The notes beneath the pieces were generated by a model that saw nothing but the letters and a program-made list of their open reading frames with translations, was not told where the DNA came from and did not search any database. From assembly GCF_016429285.1 (NCBI RefSeq), contig NZ_JAELUI010000049.1:1-37175 (forward strand): a stretch of DNA of 37,175 nucleotides, written 5' to 3'. This DNA comes from Ralstonia sp. ASV6. Lineage in GTDB: Bacteria; Pseudomonadota; Gammaproteobacteria; Burkholderiales; Burkholderiaceae. Within the stretch, counting starts at the first letter, position 1. Every line of letters begins with the position of its first letter. The translations under genes and the position numbers were made by a program. Shown here one piece after another: positions 7,523 to 13,622 of the stretch.

Positions 7523-7708
7523 GGCAATGGCCTCCCTGAGCACGGCGCGTACGGGTCAGTCCGCGTTCAGGAGTGCCCGCACGCGCTTGCAGGCACTGCC
7601 CAGCGATGCCACGGCCACTACGGCCAAGCGTCGGACTCGACCCACGCGCGGCGCCCCAACCGGATCGATGGTGTGCGCCCCTCACTCGCCGTGCCCTGCA
7701 TGGGTGGT

Positions 7709-8746
7709 CTAGGTAGCGATGATGACCTTGAGTGCATGCGATTCCCCTGCGTTGCGGAAGGTATCGTAGGCGGAAAGGATGTCGTTGAGCTTGAACCGGT
7801 GTGTAATGAGTTGCCCCGGTTGAAGCTTGCCCGCGCGCACCGTTTTCAGCAGCATCGGCGTGCTTACCGTATCGACCAGCCGCGTGGTGATGGCGATGTT
7901 CTGGCTCCACAGTGTCTCCAGATGCAGATCCGCCTTCACGCCGTGCACGCCGATATTGGCAATCACGCCGCCCGGCGCAACCAGGTCCTGGCACAGCTCG
8001 AACGTGGCAGGCACTCCCACCGCCTCGATCGCGCAATCCACACCCACGCCATCCGTCAGCTTCCTGACGGCGGTAACTGCATCCTCGCTGGTGACGTTGA
8101 CGCACGCACTGGCGCCCAGCCGGCTCGCCACCTCCAAGCGGGCGGCGTTGGTATCGATCAGGATGATCTGGGCAGGCGAGTAAAACTGGGCAGTCAGCAG
8201 CGAGGCCAACCCAATGGGTCCGGCGCCGACAATCGCCACGGTGCTTCCCGGCTGTACGCGGCCGTTCAGGACGCCACACTCGAAGCCTGTCGGGAAGATG
8301 TCTGACAGCATGACCAGCGCCTCTTCGTCGATGCCCGGCGGCAGCTTGTAGAGGCTGGTTTCTGCATGCGGTATCCGGACGTACTCTGCCTGCACGCCAT
8401 CGATGCGATTCCCCAGGATCCAGCCGCCCGTCTCGCAATGTGAGTACATGCCGCGTCGGCAGTTCGCACATTTGCCGCATGAGGAAATACACGAGATCAA
8501 CACATGGTCGCCCGGCTTGAGCGACGTCACAGCGGCGCCGACGGACTCGACCACCCCAACACCTTCATGCCCTAACGTGCGCCCGGGTTGGCAGGTGGGA
8601 ACATCACCCTTGATGATGTGCAGATCGGTCCCGCAGATCGTCGTCAACGTCACGCGGACCACGGCGTCGCTAGGCGCCTGCAACTCGGGCTTCGGCTTGT
8701 CCGCCAGTGAGATCTTGCCGGGGCCGTCATAGACCAGTGCTTTCAT
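7709..8746 (-). CDS. Zinc-dependent alcohol dehydrogenase (medium-chain family)
   Basis: A 345-residue medium-chain zinc dehydrogenase. Visible: the catalytic zinc ligands in TICGTDLHI and GHEGVGVVE, the four structural-zinc cysteines in CISSCGKCANCRRGMYSHC, the NAD-binding GAGPIGLASLLTA, and the Asp after the second strand (LIDTNAARLEVA) that favours NAD. The N-terminus MKALVYDGPGKISLADKP is typical of the fermentative alcohol or sorbitol/threonine dehydrogenase branches. Start 8746 has AAGGA 9 bp upstream. It is divergent from the phosphotransferase-kinase fusion, sharing an FNR-type box (8802-8815), and is followed by the class II ribonucleotide reductase. Together with the second alcohol dehydrogenase (26079-27089) it suggests NADH disposal when respiration is limited. 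The exact substrate cannot be read from the sequence. Confidence 0.9.
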   Translation of the reverse strand: MKALVYDGPGKISLADKPKPELQAPSDAVVRVTLTTICGTDLHIIKGDVPTCQPGRTLGHEGVGVVESVGAAVTSLKPGDHVLISCISSCGKCANCRRGMYSHCETGGWILGNRIDGVQAEYVRIPHAETSLYKLPPGIDEEALVMLSDIFPTGFECGVLNGRVQPGSTVAIVGAGPIGLASLLTAQFYSPAQIILIDTNAARLEVASRLGASACVNVTSEDAVTAVRKLTDGVGVDCAIEAVGVPATFELCQDLVAPGGVIANIGVHGVKADLHLETLWSQNIAITTRLVDTVSTPMLLKTVRAGKLQPGQLITHRFKLNDILSAYDTFRNAGESHALKVIIAT

Positions 8747-8774
8747 GGAGATCATTCCTTGGAGTAGAGATTCC

Positions 8775-8815
8775 ATGCTAGGCAACCGCTCCGCCCGACC
8801 ATTGATCTGCATCAG
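8775..8815 (-). promoter_or_regulatory. FNR-type box between divergent genes, with -10 elements on both sides
   Basis: TTGATCTGCATCAG (8802-8815) has one mismatch to the FNR palindrome. On the minus side TAGCAT (8780-8775) lies exactly 21 bp away, with a predicted leader of about 22 nt to the alcohol dehydrogenase. On the plus side GATATT (8838-8843) lies 22 bp away and could serve the gene at 8863. The site may drive both directions; the minus direction fits better. Confidence 0.65.
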
Positions 8816-8862
8816 GCACACAAAACCTGGGTTGACCGATATTGGCTTGCAGGAGGCGACAC

Positions 8863-10461
8863 ATGCGCATGGCCGAACAACCCAGCCCGACCCCGGCCGG
8901 TCACCTTGCCGAAGCACTGCCCGCGTGCATGCTCGATGCGCGCGCGTATGCGCACCCGGCAACCGATCTGCGGATGATCGAAACCCATCTGTCATGGGTA
9001 TTCCTGGCGGGGGAGTTTGCGTACAAGGTGCGCAAGCCCGTCACGCTCGACTTCGTCAACTTCGCGTCCCTCGCCGCCCGCCGCACCGACTGCGACGAGG
9101 AATGGCGGCTCAACCGCCAGCTCGCGCCAGACCTCTACCTTGGCGTGGTGCCGATCGTGCGCGACGCGGTGAGCGGTACCGTACACGTGAACGGACACGG
9201 CGAGCCCTTCGAATACGCAGTGCGCATGCGCCGCTTCCACCAGCGCGATGTGCTGAGCGAGATGGCGCACACCCATCGGCTTGGGCACGAAACCATCGAC
9301 TCACTGGCCGACCTCATCGCAGATTTTCACAGCGTAGCACCTGTTGCAGACGCGAGCACCGATTTCGGAACCCCGGCACGCATTCGGCGCACCCTTGAGG
9401 ACTGCGCGACCGGAGTCGCCGCGTTGAGCACGGATGCACAACGAACATCGGCGACCCTATCGTTGCTGCGCCAGCATGCAGAACGGCTCGACAAGACCTT
9501 TGCGTCACGCCGGCGCACGGGACATATTCGCGAATGCCATGGTGATCTCCATCTTGGCAACATCGTCTTGGTCGAGGGCAAACCCACACCGTTCGACTGC
9601 CTGGAGTTTTCCGCGCCGCTGCGCTGGATTGACACCATGCACGATGCTGCATTCCTGTTCATGGATCTTGTCGCGTCAGGCCTTGCCAGCCTGGCTTACC
9701 GCCTGATCAACCGCTACCTCGAACGTTGCGGAGACTACGGCGGGCTCGCGGTCTTGCCGTTCTATGCAGCCATGCGGGCATTGGTACGCGCCCGCGTGCT
9801 GCTGGAACGGGCCCATCAACTGGAGAGCGCGCCAGCACTGGCAGCACCACACCGGGACGAAGGACACCGGTTGCTTGCGCTGTCGCACGACCTGCTCTGC
9901 CGTAACGACGGTTGCTTCATCCTCATGCACGGCCTGTCAGGCAGCGGAAAATCGACCCAGGCTGCGCAGTTGATGGAAGCGGAGTGCATGATCCGCGTGC
10001 GTTCCGATGCGGAACGTCGCCGCGGTATCTGCACCAACGCAGTCGATCGGTACGCGCCACACGCCATCGATCACACCTATCGTCGGCTGGGGGCCATCTG
10101 CAAGATTGGTGTGCAGGCCGGCTTTCCCATGATTGCCGATGCCACGTTCCTGGCAGAGAGCCAGCGCACCCGGTTCTTTACGTTGGCAAGGCGTCTTGGT
10201 GTGCCCTTCGCCATCGTGGATTGTACTGCCGAACCGGAGGTCCTGCGTGCGCGCATCCGCGCAAGAATGCAAGCAGGCCAGGACGCCTCTGAAGCCGATC
10301 TTTCTGTACTGGATGCCCAGATGACCACGCAACAGCCGTTGACTATGGAAGAGCGATCCTACGTGATTCCAAGCAACACACGCCCGCGGCTTCCCTACGT
10401 CGCACGCATGCGGGTCATTGCGTCTCCAAGCGGCGTCATCGCCCGGGGCCACCAGGTTTGA
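8863..10461 (+). CDS. Fusion of an aminoglycoside-phosphotransferase-like domain and a P-loop kinase domain
   Basis: A 532-residue two-domain protein. Residues 1 to about 330 resemble the aminoglycoside phosphotransferase / choline kinase fold. The N-lobe lysine is in FAYKVRKPVTLDFV, the catalytic loop is CHGDLHLGNIVL (HGD-x4-N), and a metal-binding acidic motif follows (FDCLEF). Residues about 355-520 are a zeta-toxin/gluconate-kinase-like P-loop domain with the Walker A motif GLSGSGKST and a conserved Arg/Asp segment (RVRSDAERRRG). Such fusions are widespread in proteobacteria with no settled substrate, and resistance to aminoglycosides should not be assumed. Start 8863 has an ideal AGGAGG 6 bp upstream. 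It is transcribed away from the alcohol dehydrogenase from a shared FNR-type site, which puts it in the low-oxygen set. Domain calls are firm, function open. Confidence 0.85.
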   Translation: MRMAEQPSPTPAGHLAEALPACMLDARAYAHPATDLRMIETHLSWVFLAGEFAYKVRKPVTLDFVNFASLAARRTDCDEEWRLNRQLAPDLYLGVVPIVRDAVSGTVHVNGHGEPFEYAVRMRRFHQRDVLSEMAHTHRLGHETIDSLADLIADFHSVAPVADASTDFGTPARIRRTLEDCATGVAALSTDAQRTSATLSLLRQHAERLDKTFASRRRTGHIRECHGDLHLGNIVLVEGKPTPFDCLEFSAPLRWIDTMHDAAFLFMDLVASGLASLAYRLINRYLERCGDYGGLAVLPFYAAMRALVRARVLLERAHQLESAPALAAPHRDEGHRLLALSHDLLCRNDGCFILMHGLSGSGKSTQAAQLMEAECMIRVRSDAERRRGICTNAVDRYAPHAIDHTYRRLGAICKIGVQAGFPMIADATFLAESQRTRFFTLARRLGVPFAIVDCTAEPEVLRARIRARMQAGQDASEADLSVLDAQMTTQQPLTMEERSYVIPSNTRPRLPYVARMRVIASPSGVIARGHQV

Positions 10462-10499
10462 CGGATGCAGCCACGGTGACCTCGGCGGTCGCGGCGCTG

Positions 10500-10814
10500 C
10501 TATCGGTTCGAATTTGCTCCGCCGGTATCGGGATCTCGCGTTTCCGTGTGCCCGCGTTTGTCTTGCTTCGCCCCTTCCGTGTATGGATCGAACTTGCCGC
10601 GCCTGGCCCCTTCTGTGTACGGGTCGTACTTGCCCTGCCTCGCGCCCTGCGTGTAGGGGTCTCGCTTGGCTTGTTTGGCACCATTTGTGTAGGGGTCAAT
10701 CTTGTGGGCTTGCGCCCCATCGCTGGAGGGCGAATCCGGCTTCGTCTCCGCATGGGCCGAAGCCAACGCGGCGGCCGCAGCGACGAGCAGTGCCATCACG
10801 AATTTTCTGTTCAT
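10500..10814 (-). CDS. Small secreted protein with DPYTxGA tandem repeats
   Basis: A 104-residue protein. Residues 1-22 are a signal peptide (MNRKFVMALLVAAAAALASA, then HA before ET). The mature part contains four tandem 12-residue repeats, starting at Asp 40, 52, 64 and 76, with consensus D-P-Y-T-x-G-A-x-x-x-K-aromatic/basic, and a worn fifth copy (DPDTGGA) near residue 94. The first repeat units vary at only a few positions (TNGAKQAKR, TQGARQGKY, TEGARRGKF). The repeats are rich in Lys, Arg, Gly and Tyr, hence basic and probably disordered. Start 10814 has GGAG in range. It has its own FNR-type promoter (10904-10944). I do not know a function; cell-envelope, DNA or polymer binding in the periplasm are possibilities. 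It ends 38 bp from the convergent phosphotransferase-kinase gene. Confidence 0.8.
   Translation of the reverse strand: MNRKFVMALLVAAAAALASAHAETKPDSPSSDGAQAHKIDPYTNGAKQAKRDPYTQGARQGKYDPYTEGARRGKFDPYTEGAKQDKRGHTETRDPDTGGANSNR
10554..10697 (-). repeat. Four tandem 36-bp coding repeats (DPYTxGA units)
   Basis: Residues 40-87 of the secreted protein are four 12-codon units in tandem. At the DNA level each unit contains a recurrent GATCCGTACAC/GACCCCTACAC-like core on the minus strand. The array may vary in copy number between strains through slippage, which is an inference. Confidence 0.8.
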
Positions 10815-10903
10815 CTCTTGCTCCCAAGAAGAACCCAAGACGCCTGATTGATTCGACATCCTCCCGAAGCCACAGCTTGAGGTGAGGACTGCAGGCAGTC
10901 TCA

Positions 10904-10944
10904 AGCATAGTGAGCCGGCAACGCTCCTCGTTGAGTGAGGTCAA
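10904..10944 (-). promoter_or_regulatory. FNR-type box and -10 element for the repeat-protein gene
   Basis: TTGAGTGAGGTCAA (10931-10944) is a symmetrical box with two mismatches to TTGAT-N4-ATCAA. On the minus strand TATGCT (10909-10904) follows after exactly 21 bp. The predicted leader is about 83 nt. Confidence 0.5.
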
Positions 10945-11111
10945 GGCATTGAGGCCACACCACGCGGAATCTTCGCTTGCTGATGGTGTGCATCAGCAGC
11001 AACAGCAACGTGTTCCCGTGTCCTCACATGTATCTGCATTTGCTCGCGTGGGCAGGTAACTGTCGCGAAACGACGGGCTGGTCTCGCCCTCTGATTCGCG
11101 CATCCACAGAC

Positions 11112-11152
11112 TTGCGCCATATCAATCCACATCTGCGCAAAGTGCCTACGCT
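11112..11152 (+). promoter_or_regulatory. FNR-type box and -10 element for the phasin operon
   Basis: TTGCGCCATATCAA (11112-11125) has a perfect proximal half ATCAA and a degenerate distal half TTGCG. TACGCT (11147-11152) follows after exactly 21 bp, the identical hexamer and distance found at the perfect site in front of the nitroreductase operon. Predicted start near 11159. Confidence 0.6.
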
Positions 11153-11213
11153 GCAAACAGAACCATCGTCCGGCGGGAATCCAACCTGCCGGCAAGCTCA
11201 AACGGAGAACACA

Positions 11214-11708
11214 ATGCAACAACCCTCAGATATGGCCTGCAACCTCGTCGGTGCTGCAATGCGCGACATGGGGCGCACCGCTGAATTTCTAATCGAAGCG
11301 CAGATTGAGATCTCCCGCTTGCGCCTGAAGATCGCCGAAGCCGCATTGGAAGACATGCACGAACTGGAGCATGAGTTGGGTAGCGCCCATGACTGGACCT
11401 CTTTGGCAGCGACGCAAAGCATTTTCATGAAAATGCAGTCAAGCCACAGTGCCAACGCCCTGAAATCGTGGGTCGACTTCGTGAACAACCTGCAGGCAGC
11501 GTATCTGCGCCAACTGACCGACTGGACCGACCAGGTGCAGCATGCGCAAGGACAAACGTCCTCGGCGCAGATGTTCCAAGCATCCGCAGATTCACTTCGG
11601 ACATTCTTCGATAGTTTCAACTTGGTGGGCGCGCCAGATTCCGAAGCCAAGAAGAAAGTGATGCCGCGAACGGTCGTAGAGAAGACAGCGAGCCCGCAAG
11701 CCGCCTGA
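11214..11708 (+). CDS. Phasin-like (granule-associated) protein
   Basis: A 164-residue, almost wholly helical protein without a signal peptide. The region of residues 15-110 is amphipathic (TAEFLIEAQIEISRLRLKIA, then a long helix through SANALKSWVDFVNNLQAAYL) and resembles phasins, which coat polyhydroxyalkanoate granules. A closing segment, MFQASADSLRTFFDSFNLV, is followed by a basic, Pro/Ala-rich tail. Start 11214 has CGGAG 6 bp upstream; the frame extends upstream to 10977 but that part carries the promoter. It is the first gene of a four-gene operon (phasin, CBS protein, hydrolase, phosphoribosyltransferase) behind an FNR-type promoter. Together with phaB in another FNR-type operon it suggests that PHB metabolism is adjusted when oxygen falls. 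Phasin families are weakly conserved, so the call is moderate. Confidence 0.65.
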   Translation: MQQPSDMACNLVGAAMRDMGRTAEFLIEAQIEISRLRLKIAEAALEDMHELEHELGSAHDWTSLAATQSIFMKMQSSHSANALKSWVDFVNNLQAAYLRQLTDWTDQVQHAQGQTSSAQMFQASADSLRTFFDSFNLVGAPDSEAKKKVMPRTVVEKTASPQAA

Positions 11709-11729
11709 CCACCACAAGCAGGAGCCGCC

Positions 11730-12194
11730 ATGCGAGTTCAAGACGTCTGCTCACACAACGCCGTACACATCCCGCTTTCCTGCACGCTGCAGGAAGCGGC
11801 ACGGCAGATGCGCCAGAAGCACGTCGGCGCACTGGTGGTGACGGAAAATACACCCGGCGGCCCGCGCGCCATCGGCGTCGTCACCGACCGAGACATCGTG
11901 CTTGACGCCGTTGCGGTGGGCCTGCATCCAACCCAGACCTGCGTGGCGGATGTGATGAGCGAAGGCGTGATCAGCGTCACGCCGGATACCAGCCTGAGCG
12001 ATGCATTGCAGGAGATGCTGTCCGCCGGAGTCCGGCGCGTGGGTGTGACCTCCGACGGCGCGTTGGTTGGCCTGCTGTCTCTGGACGACGTCCTGAGCGC
12101 GATGGCCTCCGAGTGGAGCCTGATTGCACGCCTGGTGCGCAATGAGCGCGAGCGCGAAATGACCGGCAGCGTTGAGCCGCCGCTCAGCGTCTAA
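11730..12194 (+). CDS. Tandem CBS-domain protein
   Basis: A 154-residue stand-alone CBS pair. The first CBS domain runs from about residue 7 to 65 (TLQEAARQMRQKHVGALVVT, then AIGVVTDRDIVLD); the second from about 75 to 130 (VADVMSEGVISVTPDTSLSD, then GVRRVGVTSDGALVGLLSLD). Such pairs bind adenosine nucleotides and act as energy sensors; related small CBS proteins are induced by hypoxia in mycobacteria. The C-terminus is a short charged tail. The ATG at 11730 has CAGGAG upstream. It starts 21 bp after the phasin gene and its end lies 34 bp before the hydrolase start. A close paralogue lies at 25338-25835 in another FNR-type operon; both begin MRVxxxC. The partner protein is unknown. Confidence 0.9.
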   Translation: MRVQDVCSHNAVHIPLSCTLQEAARQMRQKHVGALVVTENTPGGPRAIGVVTDRDIVLDAVAVGLHPTQTCVADVMSEGVISVTPDTSLSDALQEMLSAGVRRVGVTSDGALVGLLSLDDVLSAMASEWSLIARLVRNEREREMTGSVEPPLSV

Positions 12195-12228
12195 GACCGT
12201 TGGCCACCCGTGTCAGGCAACCCATCGC

Positions 12229-12912
12229 ATGAACGCTGAAACCCCCTCCCAGCGCATCAGCATCGTTGCGGACGGCGCGTTGCTGGAAGGGCATCTGACG
12301 TGCCCCGACAACGCAACCGGCCTGGTGATCTTTGCGCATGGAAGCGGCAGCTCGCAATGGAGCCCGCGCAACCGGTTTGTCGCCGATCAGCTCAACGCGG
12401 CGAAGCTGGGCACGCTGCTCTTCGATCTGCTGACCGCCGACGAGGCCGCACACGCCGCATGCCGCTTCGATATCGGCCTGCTTGCACAGCGCCTGCGTAC
12501 CGCCACACACGCGGTTGGCGACATTGCCCGCAAGCGCAAGCTGCGCCTTGGGTACTTTGGCGCCAGTACAGGTGCTGCTGCAGCCATTCAAGCGGCGGCG
12601 CTGCCTGACGACCTGTTCCGGATCAATGCCGTGGTCAGCCGCGGCGGGCGCCCGGATCTTGCGGGCCCGCTTGCGCTGGAGCAGCTTGCATCCCCCACCC
12701 TGCTGATTGTCGGCACCGCAGACCCGGACGTCCTGGATCTCAACAGGCAGGCACTGAGCCTGATGCGATGCGAGAAAGCCCTGGAGACCGTGCCACACGC
12801 CACGCACCTGTTTGAGGAGCCCGGTGCGCTTGAGCACGTGGCCGCGCTGGCGCGCGCCTGGTTTGTGCGCTATCTCAGCGGAGAGCAACCACACCATCAG
12901 TACGCGAGGTAA
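12229..12912 (+). CDS. Alpha/beta hydrolase of the dienelactone-hydrolase type
   Basis: A 227-residue alpha/beta hydrolase. Visible: the oxyanion-hole region VIFAHGSGSSQWSPRNRFVA, the nucleophile elbow GYFGASTGAAA (Ser 113), the acid loop VGTADPDVLDLN with a candidate Asp, and the histidine in VPHATHLFEEPG. The frame is open from 12172 but that part overlaps the CBS gene; I take the ATG at 12229, although its Shine-Dalgarno is weak. It ends four bases before the phosphoribosyltransferase start, so the two are tightly coupled. In mycobacteria, as I recall, a phosphoribosyltransferase and this kind of hydrolase occur as one fused protein within the dormancy regulon, which supports joint action. 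The substrate is unknown. Confidence 0.85.
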   Translation: MNAETPSQRISIVADGALLEGHLTCPDNATGLVIFAHGSGSSQWSPRNRFVADQLNAAKLGTLLFDLLTADEAAHAACRFDIGLLAQRLRTATHAVGDIARKRKLRLGYFGASTGAAAAIQAAALPDDLFRINAVVSRGGRPDLAGPLALEQLASPTLLIVGTADPDVLDLNRQALSLMRCEKALETVPHATHLFEEPGALEHVAALARAWFVRYLSGEQPHHQYAR

Positions 12913-12915
12913 GCC

Positions 12916-13569
12916 GTGCGGTTCAAGGACAGGTTGGACGCGGGGCGCCTCCTTGCGGTTGCGCTCGAAAAATACCGGGGCAGTCATCCGCTGGTGCTCG
13001 CGATACCGCGAGGTGCTGTACCCATGGGCCAGCTCATTGCAACGGCGCTGGACGGCGAGCTGGATGTCATTCTCGTCCGTAAGATCGCCGCGCCTTTCGA
13101 CCCCGAATTTGCCGTGGGTGCTGTTGCAGAAAATGGCTGGACGTATGTTGCACCGTATGCGGCACATGCCGGTGCAGACGCCACCTATCTGGAGCAGGAA
13201 AAGGCCGTGCAGATGGACGTCATCTCACGCAGGCGCGCGCTCTACACACCACGGCGCAGTCCGTACGACGCCAAGGGACGTGTCGTGATCGTGGTGGACG
13301 ATGGTCTGGCGACGGGCGCCTCCATGAAGGCCGCGCTGCATGCTGTGCGGCAGTTCCAACCCAAGTGGCTGGTCTGTGCCGTGCCGGTAGCGGCCCCGGA
13401 CAGCCTGGAAGATATTCGCCCGCTGGCCGACGAGATTGTCTGCCTCTACGCCCCACTTGGCTTTCGCGCGGTCGGTATGTACTACGGCGATTTTCCTCAA
13501 ATCGAGGATGCTCAAGTGTGCGCAGCCCTGCATGCTTCCCGGCACGATGAGAACACACCAGGCGGATGA
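12916..13569 (+). CDS. Phosphoribosyltransferase-domain protein
   Basis: A 217-residue protein of the type I phosphoribosyltransferase fold. The PRPP loop VVIVVDDGLATGAS spans residues 123-136, with the acidic pair DD and the TGA turn. Other recognisable parts are the N-terminal LVLAIPRGAVPMGQ and VILVRKIAAPFDPEFAVGAV, which are typical of the COG1926-like uncharacterised branch. Start is GTG 12916, with GAGG overlapping the stop region of the hydrolase, so the pair is translationally coupled. It is the last gene of the phasin operon. The natural base or substrate is not known. A stem-loop at 13561-13592 overlaps its stop codon. Confidence 0.88.
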   Translation: MRFKDRLDAGRLLAVALEKYRGSHPLVLAIPRGAVPMGQLIATALDGELDVILVRKIAAPFDPEFAVGAVAENGWTYVAPYAAHAGADATYLEQEKAVQMDVISRRRALYTPRRSPYDAKGRVVIVVDDGLATGASMKAALHAVRQFQPKWLVCAVPVAAPDSLEDIRPLADEIVCLYAPLGFRAVGMYYGDFPQIEDAQVCAALHASRHDENTPGG

Positions 13570-13592
13570 TCCCGGCAGGTGATTCATCCGCC
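13561..13592 (+). terminator. Stem-loop at the end of the phasin operon
   Basis: GGCGGATGA (13561-13569) pairs perfectly with TCATCCGCC (13584-13592) around a 14-nt loop. The sequence after it is CCTCTTGG, only weakly T-rich. It overlaps the stop codon of the phosphoribosyltransferase gene and lies between convergent operons, so termination in both directions is plausible. Confidence 0.5.
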
Positions 13593-13622
13593 CCTCTTGG
13601 TAGGCAAGGCATAACACGAGGC

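Larger units (their letters stand above)
10815..11213. other. 399-bp divergent intergenic region with two opposed FNR-type promoters
   Basis: No gene is recognisable here. The region holds an FNR-type site toward the repeat protein (10904-10944), one toward the phasin operon (11112-11152), and between them a perfect inverted repeat TGCTGATG-GTGTG-CATCAGCA (10978-10998). The open frame on the minus strand across 10941-11222 overlaps the phasin promoter and has no homology-like pattern. Confidence 0.6.

Noticed and set aside
7523-7708. Possible small gene or promoter between alcohol dehydrogenase and the reductase
   Set aside because: No convincing frame with ribosome binding site, FNR box or riboswitch-like pattern could be seen by eye.
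7203-8492. Open frame of 429 codons overlapping alcohol dehydrogenase and the reductase start
   Set aside because: Low-complexity Arg/Gly/Ala composition of a shadow frame; both real genes have full motifs.
8863-10461. Aminoglycoside resistance gene
   Set aside because: The fold is shared by many kinases, the protein is a fusion with a P-loop domain, and the context is metabolic; no resistance can be claimed.
12184-13167. Open frame of 327 codons antisense to the hydrolase and phosphoribosyltransferase
   Set aside because: It covers two well-supported genes and shows no domain pattern.
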